Under the pieces are notes generated by a model that saw only the letters and a program-made list of their open reading frames with translations, had not been told where the DNA came from and made no database searches. The position numbers were made by a program, and so were the translations under genes. From Ignelater luminosus (Eukaryota > Arthropoda > Insecta > Coleoptera > Elateridae), in contig VTPC01001753.1 of NCBI GenBank assembly GCA_011009095.1, positions 158,448-222,447 on the forward strand: 64,000 nt of DNA, in the 5' to 3' direction. Numbering within the stretch: position 1 is the first letter of the stretch; every line of letters begins with the position of its first letter. Below are positions 24,864 through 37,772 of the stretch, in pieces.

Positions 24864-27800
24864 TATACCTATTAGTATAGTAATAGATAGAAATAGGGCA
24901 GTACAAGATTTTTATGATATTGCTTAGTCAAAAACTTAACAGTGACAATGCAATAGGTGGAGCGAGTGAACGTATGGACAAGCCCAGCTAAAGACAAAGG
25001 CTTATAATGTTAGGATCGATTCGAATAGTATATGGATAACGACACCCGCAACTAATACACTTTGCTTATAGTACAAATGGCACACACCGAGCAAAATTAT
25101 ATGGAACTGGCTGACTTCGAACCTGAAACCGAAAAGAAATATTTCAGGACGGACCGAATCCACGGGGCCATATGACCTTATTAGTCAATGCCCAAATTGA
25201 AAACAATAATAGAGACAAATCACCATTATTGCGAAAATTGTGATGAAAAACCACCCGGGCCGAAATTAGACAAGTGTAAGGAATATCCTAGTGACATCAC
25301 TGAACATGAGAAATGTATGTAAAGACTTCATCCAAGAACAAATGAGTGAATCATTTATAATAGAAATCAACTAGAGTGGAGTAATAAGGTGAAGTTAAAA
25401 CTGTTTGGAGGTAAGCAACAGGCAGATGAAATGCCTGACGATTTAGTAGCGTTTTATGTTGTATGTTAATACTTTTAGAAAAAGATAAGAATAACCTGAC
25501 TTAACTGTAATTATAGCCTATGTTAGCGCTTATGCCACTCCAAACTTTATGTTTGCTGTGCTCCTTGGAAAGAAGAAAAAGTATTTATTAAAAATGAAAA
25601 AGTAAAATCTCCATACAGCGGAGGGGCCCTGAACTTCTGATCTTTACGTTACTTAACCTTGTCAAATGTAGATGTTCAAAAGATTAATGAAAATTAGAGA
25701 AAAAGTTTTTTAGTAAAATTGGAATTTACATGATGATGCATACATTCTTACGGAAAGCTATTTTGTTATGAGGTCAAGCTTTACCGTTCACCAGTTCCCC
25801 TGCGATGGCTTACGATCGTACCTTGCAGACGTCAAACTTGATGCTCTGCCATTGAGAAACACACTAGAAGCAAATAATCCGATTACAAAAACTAAAAGAA
25901 ATGTTAGAGTATATATTAGGCAAACAGAAATAAAGCTTGTCAATCAGCGCTTGTCACTTTAGTTTATAAATAGTGAATGTATGTTCTACGTTTCGGATTT
26001 TTACTTTATTTTCTATCATTACACAGTTTTGAAAATAAATTCCTATTTAACATCAAATTACAGATTACTTGATTATATTGATTGTCAGAAAAACTAATAA
26101 GTGCAGCTAGCTTAAACGGCGTAATCTTAAAGTAAGATATTGATAGGCGCAGTGATAAGAATTCATTTAAACTAAGTAAATTCTACTGTATCACGTGTAA
26201 ACAAAACACTATTAGCAGAAAGCAAACTTTAAATTGACTATAGCGCGATTCGGTAAAAATTCTCAGCAAAAATTAGATGTCTTTATCATGAGCGCCGGCA
26301 GAATTTTTTGTAGGAGGGGCAAAATATTTACATGTATTTGTGCAGGCCCACAACCGATGTGATTGTAAGATTAACGCTTTAAATTCGCATATGGAAAATT
26401 CTTAAACCGAGTGTTTTCATTTAAGGTTTTTTTAGCTTTTCTTGGTGGTACGGTAACTTTCTAAGATTTGATTACCTCTTAGCCCATACTTATCTTTTGC
26501 CTTTACTAAAGATTCCTTGTATAAGGAGGAGCTACGAGCTATTAGAGCAGTCCGACTCGAAACGAGGAAATGAAACACAAATAACCTTCCTTCTTTCTAG
26601 GTCCATACATAGCTTTCTCGTGATCACAACCTATTATCTGGCTGCCGCCTCTTTATATGCTCTGATGTTTTAATAAATCGCTAATATAACTAAAAATTTT
26701 ATTGGTTTTGGTGTTTCTAAGCTCCGATTGCATAGAAGATACTTAGACAAATGCTCAAAGTTAGTCACATAATTAAGCAATCAGACGTACTGAAATTCAA
26801 ATGCAAATTCAAGATTATCCAACCAGATCGGCTAATCATGTGATTAACTTGATCATTTGATTAACTATGTATTGTGCAACCTCAGCTTAGTGCATCACTA
26901 CTGTCAAATCCAGAATATTTCTGTAAGAACATTTTTCAATAACTGACGATCAAACAGCGCTGCTGTCCGTACTTACCTGAAAACGAAAACACTTCTATTA
27001 TTTTTGCACTTAAGCTTTAGTTGCTCACGATCAATCTTTAATAATGTTTTGTTCCATTTATCATTTTAAAATTAACTGCCTCATACTCGTTCATTCGAAT
27101 TGATACCAATCCGTTAGTGACAGCAAAAATAAATTTCAATGCCTTTGATCTAACCTAAACAATCTTTTTCTTCTAGGATCATCTGAGACATGTAATTAAA
27201 ACAGTCTAAAGATCATAACCTTCATAGTGAATGCAACTTTAAGTACCTCTTGTGAATTCTGGATCTTGTTAGTATTCTACACAGTTCAGCTTTCTATAGA
27301 TCTTTAGACAAAACACAAAACACCGATCAAGATAAGCAGGACCGACTGCTTCAGGGCACAAAAATCCATTTAAAGATCAAATATTCTTGCCCTGCATAGT
27401 CTCTTATGGGATGGGAGAGCGCAAAAACCTCTTTTGCTTCAGAGCTGTGAAGAAACTATTACCAAGACAAAAACAAACCAAACTGTATTTTTACAAGAAC
27501 AGAAGCATTGACAGACGATATAAATATTTTTACAGGAAGAAATATGAATGCTTGACTTAGAATTTCTCTTTTTATATGTTTTCCAAACTTTGAAAGTTTG
27601 CAACGTTTATCCTATTTTATCTATTTTTGGATAACTATCACAAGTTAGTTCAGAAGTGTCGAAAGCAAATGGGGAAAGCAAGAGACAAATATTGCAAGAA
27701 TCTACACAAGAATGAACTGGACCACCAAGAAATTAGAATTCCCTCAAGAGCCTAGTGGTTAATTTTTTTAATTAATTGGAATCTGAGCTTCTCGATCGCC

Positions 27801-27960
27801 CTGTAGGAAGAAGGTTTAGAGCTAAAATCTCAGTAAGCATTTGTAAAGACAAGATATTCAGGTTTACTTTATTAGAGATGTGAATCTATGAAACTTCTTA
27901 ATATACCAGGACCAGTTGATAAGTCTGATAACATTTCACTGTTATGTATAGACCTACATA
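24864..27960. other. flank without supported genes; coding-like patch at 25,080-25,330
   Basis: The region is AT-rich and without a gene. A 35-residue frame near 25,210-25,322 contains NHHYCENCDEKPPGPKLDKC, whose Cys/His spacing and non-AT-driven composition look like eroded coding sequence. Its family was not recognised. Confidence 0.4.
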
Positions 27961-27984
27961 ATGCTACATCGTTGCAATTTGCAT

Positions 27985-28227
27985 TGAATCTCTATAAAGT
28001 TATATAGTTATGATTAGCATTGGACGAGGAATAAGAAAGGAAAGTAAGAACAATTCCATTTAAGGAAACTTCAGCTTTGTGTGCCAGGCTTTTATGAAAA
28101 ACTCTGTGTGGTAATTTTAGGAAGTACAGACAATCGTCCTGTACAACTTTTCCTAGTAACTTTAATATTCCTACAAATAACGACACTATTCTCCGAACAC
28201 GGAGCATCGTTCGGACACCCTGTATAA
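27985..28227 (-). mobile_element. end of a DNA transposon or MITE (TACAGGGTGTCC terminus)
   Basis: The sequence GGACACCCTGTA at 28,213-28,224 is the reverse of a TACAGGGTGTCC terminus, the common end of many arthropod TA-target elements. The sequence inward to about 27,985 gives a 71-codon minus-strand frame without a known domain. A matching opposite end was not found, so this is probably a truncated or solo end. Confidence 0.4.
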
Positions 28228-28230
28228 ATA

Positions 28231-31129
28231 GTTCAGCTATTTGAGATCTATACCTAACCCTATTTTTCTTAAAAGTCCTTTTATGTTAAAGTGCGAAATA
28301 CTAACACGGACTTTTTTTGGAAAAAACAATTGACTTATATAGAACTTACTGTATGCTTGCACTTATAACCTGGAAATAGAAATGGCATAAGCCAAAAGCT
28401 TGAAATTTGTAAGCGCAAGTTTTATAATTAAGATGTAGGAAAGTAAATAAGGAAGTAATAAACAAGATTAAAATAGTTATGTAAATTTATTAAAAGTGAC
28501 CGAATGCGAGAATAAAATGTGTTTCTTGATGGCAGACCGTAGTCTATACATCATGGGTTTTGGTCGTGTGTCCTGTTAAGAAACTTTTGCAAGATATAGA
28601 AAGAATAACAAACGAATTTCAGAAATAAGCAAATGTTTAGTGGTTATGCGGAATGGTTTTATTTATCGTTTTCTTGTGTTGTTCTTCTTGATAAGAAGCC
28701 AAACATATTATTCGAGTACTGTGCCATAGTTTAGTTATCAACTCAAGTACAATATGCCGCTCTTGGAATGTTGTTTAGGAGACGGTTACTACTTTGCCTA
28801 AAAGTCTAGTTCGATCCATACCAAATCTCAGTTAACAAACTATCAAACTGTTTTTGAGTTTCATTGTTCATTGACTATGAAACTTTTAAGGTTTAAATCA
28901 GTTTAAAACACTAACTTCTACAAATCTTACACACCCTTGGAGCTGAAAATCCTTCTAGAAGACGATAATTGATTTTATTAGTAATAATTGATACTTTTGA
29001 TTTTTTCCAAGCCGTTCTATTTGGTCTTCATTCATGTTCAGACATTATTATCTTTCACGTTATATTTTCCTGCAAAGAGAAATAATTGTTAATTTTTGCT
29101 CATGCGACGGTCAGTAAACTTTATTTTGGTTTACCTTTAGGTATGAAAGCTGTGTTAAATTTTCTTATCGGAAGATGTTACTAATAGTAGAGAACGTGAT
29201 AATTATGACGGTTTGCTCTGTGAGATCCTGTCTTCTGATGCATTGTAGGTTTACCTTATAACATAAACAGAATATTCGTTAACGTGCAATTGTTGTTTAT
29301 TGACATTTAAAAGAGAGATAAAATTAATTTATGGGCAAAGAAGCCTACTGTTGAGTTTTTGTTTCTACAGCAAACAACAAAAATAACCATCGTTAGAACG
29401 AAAAACAAATTGTTACTAACTAACGCAAAACGTTTTACTGAATTACTTGGAATGTATGTTGTAAAACAAAACGCTGTGAACTTATGCATTTGCGGCTGTA
29501 TCAATCGAAAACTTCTACTGTACAATTACACCAATTCCAAACAAATTATGGTTTTATTTCAATGTTTGATCGGAAAAGCTTCAAAATGTTTTCAAAACAG
29601 CATGAAGTTATATTTGATCAAATTTTATCCTTTGACCTTTATAATTACTACGGTGAAAATAGCCGGAGATTCCTTATCCTTTTTTATAAAACAAAGTATT
29701 ATAGAACATTTTGTTTTTATCAGTTTAGTATTACGCACAAACTAGAACTAGCTTAGAAATTTCATATCTTTTGGGAATCTTCCTTTCAGATTCAGATAAA
29801 AATAGTTTCGCAATAATTTAAGATTTTGGGTTAATTTCATTAACGGTTTTCGTTATTGAAATAAAATATGAATAGTAACAGGCAGAAAAAGTAGTAGTTG
29901 ATTGTTTTGATATTTATTTTATTTTAATATGAACTGTAAAAACCTTGACGTCTTTCCAAATAATATAAAAAGAAAGAACGTGGATAAAATAATAAAACAA
30001 TTATTTTGTCAATTCAGTATATAGCAATCGCGAATTTTACAAATCGTTAATAGAACCACTATAAATGTGAGATTTTCCCATCTGAACGCTTTAAACGAAA
30101 TAGAAACAATTTTTTTGGATAATATTAATGTCAGTATAACATCAAATTCAGAAGAAAACCCGAAGGAAATATTCTGAAATACAGATTTTCTATCTCGTTA
30201 CGCGAACTACAGGCAGTTTCAGTAGTTGTTTCAGCTCGCGCATTATCGCTTCATCCCGTCTTGGAAAATCGCATTTGTTTATACCTAATTTCTTGAAATG
30301 TTTTCTGTATTTACAGTCAACCATAGGTTTTTTTCCAGTATTGAACTTACGCCAAGCGCAACATGCAAAACTATTTTTTTGTACCTAACAATAACCTTGT
30401 GCAAAAAGTGAAATTGTGTAACTATCAAAAAAGTTTTTATCGTTATCAACAAAAAAGGTCGTGATATAGTCAAATACACGCGCATTTTGTGTTTTCTTTT
30501 TTTTTATTAATCAAATCTTATCAAAAATATTACTAGTGTTTTTTCTCTATTGCTGCATCATGAATCGTTGATATTTTTAGTTTTAAGTTGGCTAGGATAA
30601 CAACTGAAAAACAATTGAACAAAAAGATCTGGGTTAGTTTAAATGGTTGCATTTCATGGTTTTTAGTGTTTTATTTATTCCTTTCAGAATTAGAAATTAC
30701 ATTGTTGCGTCAAAAACATTTTTAAACGATTTTAACGTAAAAGTGATAAAAGTAAGATTAATCAAATAACAAAATAAAGAAATAATCATAAACATGTCTC
30801 TGTAAAAACAAAAAAAATTAAAAAATATAAAAGTGTTTACGTGAAAGTCATAAAAGCTAATGAACTTTTTCAGTGAAAAAACATGCAAAAGTACAGTGTG
30901 GAGAAAGATGAGCGTCTTCGTATCAGTTTCCGTTTCCGGTGTAAAAAGTGATACAGTAAACAGAATAGGTAGTAGCTAGGGATGCTGGAAGTTGTAGAGA
31001 TGAAAACATTGCAGGTTTTATTGCGGTATTGATTATAAAATCAATAAAATATGGCCCAGCGAAACGAAACGGGAAAAATAGCTGATTCACACAAGTCTGT
31101 ATTTATTCTATGAGAATTAAAATGTTCAT
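28231..31129. other. AT-rich flank upstream of the broad promoter region
   Basis: No gene is supported. Two overlapping open frames at 29,359-29,756 (128 and 90 codons) have AT-driven composition (Phe, Tyr, Lys, Asn, Ile) and no motif. Confidence 0.55.
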
Positions 31130-32593
31130 GCGCAGCTCTATAACCTCAGCCCGCGAAGAACGTAATGATTTTTTGGGGGTAAATTGGGTGGGAGGGCGAA
31201 GGGGCGCTCATTAGCTTACGAATATGCAATTTTGATCTTTCGTTATTTGCAATCATGCATTTTTTTGCACTTTTTTCAGGAAAAAAATCTGGAAAAACGT
31301 TCGAACGTGTTGGGTAACAGTGGGTCTTGTTCGGGACGGGCGCGGATCAATCGGAATTAAATAAAATTTGATTTTTTTTATTTTGACATTTTTAATTGCG
31401 GGCCTGTACTCGTTATTCTGCGCATTTTCATTCGCCGCGGAGGGGTGGGCGGCACGCACTATTTTTTAGTGCTGGCTTATTACGGCAGATGTCTCATAGC
31501 CATGTCCCAATAAAGAATAACCGGGCCGTCATTTTTTGCGCGTTTGTATTTTTAATATTCGCCGAGTTGCGGTGATGGTCTGACGTTGTGCGGTGCAGTG
31601 CGTGAGTTTGAACCTCCCGGGGACTCGACTGGGTTCGTATTTCGCGGTCAAGTGTGCCGTGGACGCGTCTGTCACTTGTGCATCGCGGCGCACCGCCTGC
31701 TGCGTTGCAAAAATGCAACGCTCTTGAAAAAAAAATGGATATGACGGCGAAACTTGGCAAATACATTTATAAATGAGAGCGTCTCGAATTCTCAGGTAAA
31801 AAAGGATCGGTTTCGGTTATTCGAGTCCGTTTTATGTTTGTTTTCTTCATGACACTATAAGATTTCTTAGAAAAATAATAATTAAGAAAATGCGGGGCAT
31901 GTCACATGTGTGCGTCTGTCTAGTGTATGTTTTATGTCTTGCATGTTGATGTTGTTTTGTCTGGTATCCTGACATGTGTCATTTCGTTGACCCGTCTTCT
32001 AATAAACACCAACTTTAGCCATGACCGACGCCGAGCGTCGCGGCGCATCCGGACGTCGTTTTCCCTTTCCGTCATAATTTTTTGCCGGTAGCCATATTCG
32101 CATATTTCCCCACCCCTACTAGTAAATAGCCAATGGGTTTTTTATACAATTTATTTTTAATGATCCAGCAGAGACACGAACCGCACTTGCTGATTTCTAT
32201 ACTATTTTTCGCATTCTTCCATCTATGATATTTGCTTCAAAATTTTTTTTGTGTTTTGTGTGTGTGTGAGACTGTGTTCCTGTTGTGTTTCTAGTGCGTG
32301 TTTTGTTTACATCTGCTTATAAATAGAACTTATCTGCACTAATAAGCCGTAATAAACAATTAATCGCAGAATTTATCGCATATAATGTATTCTATTATGA
32401 TTTATGTAAGTCTGTTTTTCTCATTTAAGCAGCTTATTTTGTATTAATTAGTACGAAAGAGTTGAAATATATTGTAGTTATGGATGACCTAACCTCACTT
32501 TTTTTTGTTTATTTTTTAAAATATATTTATTATTGAACATTATTGTATATTTACGTTCAGAATTTAATGGGAATCTTTATTTCCGTATTGCAG
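31130..32593 (+). promoter_or_regulatory. br: GC/CpG-rich probable proximal promoter and 5' UTR region of broad
   Basis: About 31,130-32,100 stands out from AT-rich DNA by runs of C and G and many CpG dinucleotides (for example around 31,440-31,460, 31,560-31,700 and 32,025-32,060). This is common for developmental-gene promoters and 5' UTRs in insects. A strong splice donor, CAG/GTAAAA, begins at 31,796 after an open GC-rich stretch, so a non-coding first exon ending at 31,795 is plausible. It would join the acceptor at 32,593, 16 bases before the ATG. I see no convincing TATA box, and a transcription start cannot be fixed from sequence alone. Confidence 0.5.
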
Positions 32594-32609
32594 GTGAACA
32601 TTAATTACG

Positions 32610-32795
32610 ATGGTAGATACACAACACTTCTGTTTACGTTGGAACAACTACCAAAGCAGTATAACTTCAGCATTCGAGAACCTCCGTGATGATGAAGACT
32701 TTGTTGATGTAACTTTAGCATGCGATGGAAAAAGTTTAAAAGCACATCGTGTTGTTTTATCAGCTTGTAGTCCATATTTTAGAGAGTTATTAAAG
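32610..32795 (+). CDS. br: broad coding exon 1: start codon and first half of the BTB domain
   Basis: The exon encodes 62 residues starting [15 protein letters not shown] and ending SPYFRELLK. This is the N-terminal half of the BTB/POZ fold, with the typical insect BTB-ZF opening FCLRWNNYQ, the FVDVTLAC strand and the [14 protein letters not shown] helix. The ATG at 32,610 is chosen because Broad, like its relatives, starts a few residues before FCLRWNN. A splice acceptor (attgcag, ending 32,593) lies 16 bases upstream, so the exon begins in the 5' UTR at 32,594. The donor AAAG/GTAAGA follows at 32,796 and leaves phase 0. The next exon continues the BTB sequence without a gap. Paralogous BTB-ZF genes (lola, fruitless, tramtrack) share the opening, but the following STPCKHPVI and VNVHQ segments point to Broad. 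Confidence 0.95.
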
Positions 32796-35311
32796 GTAAG
32801 ATGGTTTTCTTTATAATTATATATAAGTTTAATATTATACTATTATAGTTTTAAACATTTTTTTTTATAAATTGAGGTAAAAATATTTAATTTGAATGAT
32901 TTCAGAAAAGTATAAAAACTGTAATTTGTTTCCAACTTGCATATATAAAACGAAGCAAGCCATGATGTATTGTCTTAATAAAACAAAGACTAGCTAGGAT
33001 ATTCCTATTATTGAAACAAAATGCTGATATGTAATTGACCAAGTACCAGATATAAATTTGGGTTTTTTGAAATTTGTAATGCATGTTATAAGGTGGCATA
33101 TTTTGATTTAGAGAATTCTTATAATGATAATTTAATAAAGAAAGTGCAGATGCATTTAAAAAATGGCATTATTTGTTAATAAACAAGTTTAACCTTAGTA
33201 GTTTGGTTTTGAGGAGAAAATTTATTTATTTATTGTATTTTTATTGCTTTGGAAATGAACCATAGTTTTTCAATAGATTACATTATTATATTGATATAAA
33301 GGCAAATTTATTGTATAGAATTACTAAATTATAATAATAATAATAATAAAGAAAAAGTCTAAAAAGTATATTACAGACACAAATTTAATTAACAGCAAAC
33401 AGATCACAGTCATAGTCATAGTAAAGATTTCTTTCAATTGAAAAGCAAGAATGTTTTGACATTTTTGTACAGCCTTTGGTTTACATTTTAAAAGAAGTAA
33501 AATTTAATTTTTAAATTCAAGGAATAAACCCTACATTAATCATTTTATAGAAAAGTGTTACAAGTTTTTAATCTCTAAAATAAGCGTTTATGGATGCATT
33601 TACCTAGAAAATTATAAAAGTGTATATGATATAAATGCTGACGGATTTTCTCAATTGTTATGTAGAAGTAGCCATTACTTGTCCAGAGGGAGAAACTAAT
33701 TTAGAATTACAATACTTGCATATTATCATTTAATGTTAATTGCATATAATTAATATACAATAGAAAGTAATTATGCACTCAAATCTGGTTACTAATTAAT
33801 CTTCGAAAAAGAATCGATGTCTTCATAACTACTTAATTAAACAAGTACTTTTATTCAGTATGTAATTGTTATCGGAAAAGAGCTTTATAACTTTTAAAAT
33901 ACTTGTTACTGTTTTTTTTCTAATTTAATTGTGTGAACTTAAGAATTTTAAAGAATTTAGATGTTTAATTTGATGATAGTTTTACTATATCGAATAAAAA
34001 GCATTCTATTATCCTTTTGATGAATATCTTAATTATAAAAATAATTACCTAATGTTTATTTAAAAAAAAAAGAAATGATTAATCTAATAATGATGACACA
34101 GTCATGAGAAATTCGTGCCATTATAAAACAAATAACTAGTTAATAAGTAGTAGGCATTTGTTGTAATTTGTTTATTAATTTTGTGCGTCCTATGAAATTC
34201 AATAAACAAAGGAAAAAAACAATAATTCACTCACACTCCTTTATTAACTGTTTATATTGTTTAGTAAAAAAAATTACTTAAATTGAATATTTGCCAACAT
34301 TCTATAAATGAAATGCGGTTTCCAAATAAAAATAGTCTAGTCATTTTGAAACTTAAATTAGCTGAATGGAACAAACGTCACATACCACATGACTATTCAT
34401 TACATTAAAAAATAGCAATAAATCCTAACAATTGTTTCTTTTTCGACAAAAGCGCAATTATTGTTAGACTTGCTAATTCCAGTTATTTTTTAACCACCAA
34501 TGAAAAAGGTTAACACAAACTCGACCTTTATTTGGTTCCTATTTTTAAAATAAAATCGTAATCAGTAGTTATAAGGTCATCATTTATTTGATAAAAGTGA
34601 GTATTAAAAAAATAAAACATTTTCTAATTATTATAGTTAAATTTCCTTATATATTAATGCGAAAAATATATCAAAACGATAAAAAAGTTATCTTGTAGTG
34701 TCCCAAGTAAGTAACTGCATCACACATCACATGCTTTTTAATTTTTTCTTGCAGTTCCAAAGGTATCTCTTTTATCATTTGTTTATTGTTCGATAATTTT
34801 TTAGTATAAAGCATATTTGTCTATAATATACATAATATATTTTTCTGTTTCTTTTTAGCTTATCGTATTTTTATGACATTTCTTTATTTTTTATTAACGT
34901 TCTTAGTAAATATTTATTTTTTCGTCTATTGTATTTTATGAAACTTGTAAAGCTCTTTTTTCAACAAAGAATTGAGAAAAATTAAAATAATTTTCCTTAT
35001 CATACTGTTAGAGACATTATTTAAGTACTTTTCTAAGTTTGCAATTTTTATCTTATCAAATAAAAAAAATGTTATTTAGTTTTCGTTCTAAAACTGTGCA
35101 TTTTTATCAATAGAGATTTAAACAGTATTTAATTGGATAATAAATTTAATTAAGTAATGGAAAAATTTTTAATCTGTTTGTTTGAGAGCGCTCTTCAAAT
35201 ATAAGGCAAAACGTTTTATCAATGCACACCTATTTGATAAATTCTATATACTTTAATTTACACCTACTTAGATTTAAATAATTAAAGTGTAATTAATTTT
35301 TTGTTTTTCAG
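32796..35311 (+). other. br: broad intron 1 (2,516 bp)
   Basis: The intron is AT-rich and starts GTAAGA and ends TTTTTCAG. It splits the BTB domain in phase 0. A short (AAT)n microsatellite is at 33,331-33,350. I see no coding potential or mobile element in it. Confidence 0.9.
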
Positions 35312-35503
35312 TCGACCCCCTGTAAACACCCTGTGATAGTACTACAAGATGTGGCGTGGACGGATCTGCATGCCCTTGTTGAATTTATTTACCATGGGGA
35401 AGTTAATGTACATCAACGCTCTCTATCGTCATTCCTTAAAACGGCTGAGGTACTGCGAGTCAGCGGTCTCACGCAACAGCAGCATGGCGATGATCGTGAA
35501 CAG
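35312..35503 (+). CDS. br: broad coding exon 2: second half of the BTB domain
   Basis: The exon encodes 64 residues beginning [14 protein letters not shown] and ending GDDREQ. It completes the BTB domain with [16 protein letters not shown], the [14 protein letters not shown] helix and a short polar tail. The acceptor is tttttcag ending 35,311 and the donor CAG/GTAAAT begins at 35,504. Both sides are phase 0. The segment is nearly invariant in Broad proteins that I know, and this is the strongest single reason for the gene name. GC content is visibly higher than in the flanking introns, as expected for a constrained exon. Confidence 0.95.
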
Positions 35504-36868
35504 GTAAATTGCAAATGGAAATAACTAGATTAAAATTGATTTGTTAATACTTTTATTAATAAAAATATAAAGTATTAATTAAATGATTCAATATTCAAGC
35601 CACATTAGACAAAAAAAATTAATGCTTTACAGAAACCTTGAAAGTGTAGTACACTTTCGCCATCTATTGATAGTAGTCTGCACTAATATTAATCTGAATA
35701 GAGTTAATACAGAGAGTTTCAATGACTCGCGTAGTTACAGGTTGCATATAAATGGTATATTTTGCATTTGAAATTGGAAGCTCTCTATATTTTTGTTTAA
35801 TAATATTTTGGTTCTAAATTTCGCTTGGAATAAATAATGAATAAAAAACGTTTGTTGATTGTTTCTTGCTCAAATTGATCAAACTAATAAATAATGTAAA
35901 TTTATTATTCTTTATTTTAGTATTTGTTTTTATTATTTATATGCTGCAGTAATTGTAATTTTATTTAATTGATTTATGAAAAGATAGTTTTGTAATAGGT
36001 TTATAAATTATTTATAAACGATTTTAGAGAATTAATTGAATTCTCGGGGAAAAACAAAACAGTTAAATTTAAATAATATAGACTTTTTTATAAAGTACCC
36101 ACATTTAATTATTTTACAAATAATGTAGGATACATTCAAATAATAGTTCAATATTTGTAAACTATTAATTGTTATTATATTATAACTTATGACAGATCGT
36201 TTGATTGTTATTGTACAGTATATTTCATTTTTGACCTACACACCACTGTGTCTGCTTTATACATTTTTACATTTTTTAAAAATTAAAAATAAAAAGTGTT
36301 TTTCCAATTGATACACAATTTACTAAAAAATAATCTATACAGGTTTATTGAAGTTTTATTAGCCAATCTATTGTTTTTTTTATTTTAAATTTTTATCGTT
36401 TTGTTTAATCCTTGTTTGATTCAAATTACATAAAAATAGAATTTAAAATTTCTGATTAGTGGTAGATATAGATTGATATAGATATTTATATAGATGATTG
36501 TAAAACAAAAGCAACAGATTTTGGTGAATTAAAAATTGAAATAGCTGAGATTTGTTTAATAAAATCAGCAGTGCTACATAATATTAGAAGATTATTAAAA
36601 CTAAAAGATATCTAGCAAAAATAACAATGATCTTATGAGTTATCAATTAGTTGGTAATGAATAGATCTATTGTTTGTTTGTCATAAGACAATTCAGTATA
36701 AAATATATCGCTAGATAATGTTTTATATTAACTTTCAGAATATCTAAAAATATACAGTATGTTGAATTTTAACATGCAACATTCCGACACTAAACAAGAA
36801 TTTTCTTTTATTTTTGTGGTATCTGTGAAGAAAATTATTAATTGATAAATAGCGTTTCGATCACCCTA

Positions 36869-37772
36869 TACAGTGTGTCCACATTTCGATGCTCACTATT
36901 GTGATCTCAGAAATTGTAAGAGTCGGTTAAATTAGAAAAGTTTTGGCTATTTTGGAGATCAGTTTACTTATGCTTTTGTTTTTTCAAAAAAGTCCATGGC
37001 TTACTAGATATTTGCTAAAAACGAAATTATCTTATTTTTTTTTTAAGTGAAATATCTCAGGAACAAGCAAAGATAGAAAAGAACAGCAAAGAGGGTGTTT
37101 TAGAGAATTTACTCCGAAACACAAAAAAATTATTTTCGCAATTGTCTTTTGTTTTACTTCGGCGGTGAAACGTAAATCCAAATTTTTTTTAATGGAACGC
37201 CTACTTGATTTTCATATTACTAAACTGCACTCTTAAATGCTTTTCAGTAACACATGGTTTGGCATAGCTATTCTTTTGTTTTACCGAATTATGAAGTGAA
37301 AATCATTTTTCATCATAGTGTGCCATTATATCTAACACACAAAGTCGTGGAGTTTTATCAAAAAAATTAATTTGTTATGCAAAAATTGCTAAAACAAAAT
37401 AAATACGCTTTTATGGGGCATTAGATGCTTATTTGATACTATCTGTGAATGCTCAGTAAAGTATCTTAAAAGCGTTTTTTGTTTTTTTTTTAGCAATTGT
37501 TACATAACAAATGTAATTTATCTGACAAAAATCTATGATTTTCATATGTTTAAAGCCATGGCACACTAAGTGGAAAATGCTTTTTATTTAAAAAAAAATA
37601 AGATAATTTCGTTTTTAGCAAATGTCTAGTAAGCCGTGGAGTTTTTTGAAAAAACAAAAGCGTCAGTAAACTGATCTCCAAAATAGCCAAAACTTTTCTA
37701 ATTTAATCGACTTCGTATCTTTTACAATTTTCTAGAACCCAATAGTGAGCATCGAAATGTGGACACTCTGTA
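36869..37772 (+). mobile_element. terminal-inverted-repeat MITE, family 1, copy 1 (904 bp)
   Basis: The left end TACAGTGTGTCCACATTTCG and the right end CGAAATGTGGACACTCTGTA open terminal inverted repeats of about 175-180 bp (36,869-37,050 and 37,597-37,772). A second, inner inverted repeat pairs about 37,300-37,420 with 37,467-37,590, so most of the element can fold on itself. It has no transposase. TA or TATA flanks the ends, which suggests a Tc1/mariner-type non-autonomous element, but the target duplication cannot be separated from the terminus. It sits in intron 2. Confidence 0.88.

Noticed and set aside
29359-29756. Overlapping 128- and 90-codon frames
   Set aside because: They have AT-driven composition, no motif and no splice partner.
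31253-31766. Two minus-strand open frames (68 and 90 codons) in the GC-rich promoter region
   Set aside because: These are explained by low stop-codon density in GC-rich DNA. There is no motif and no splice context.
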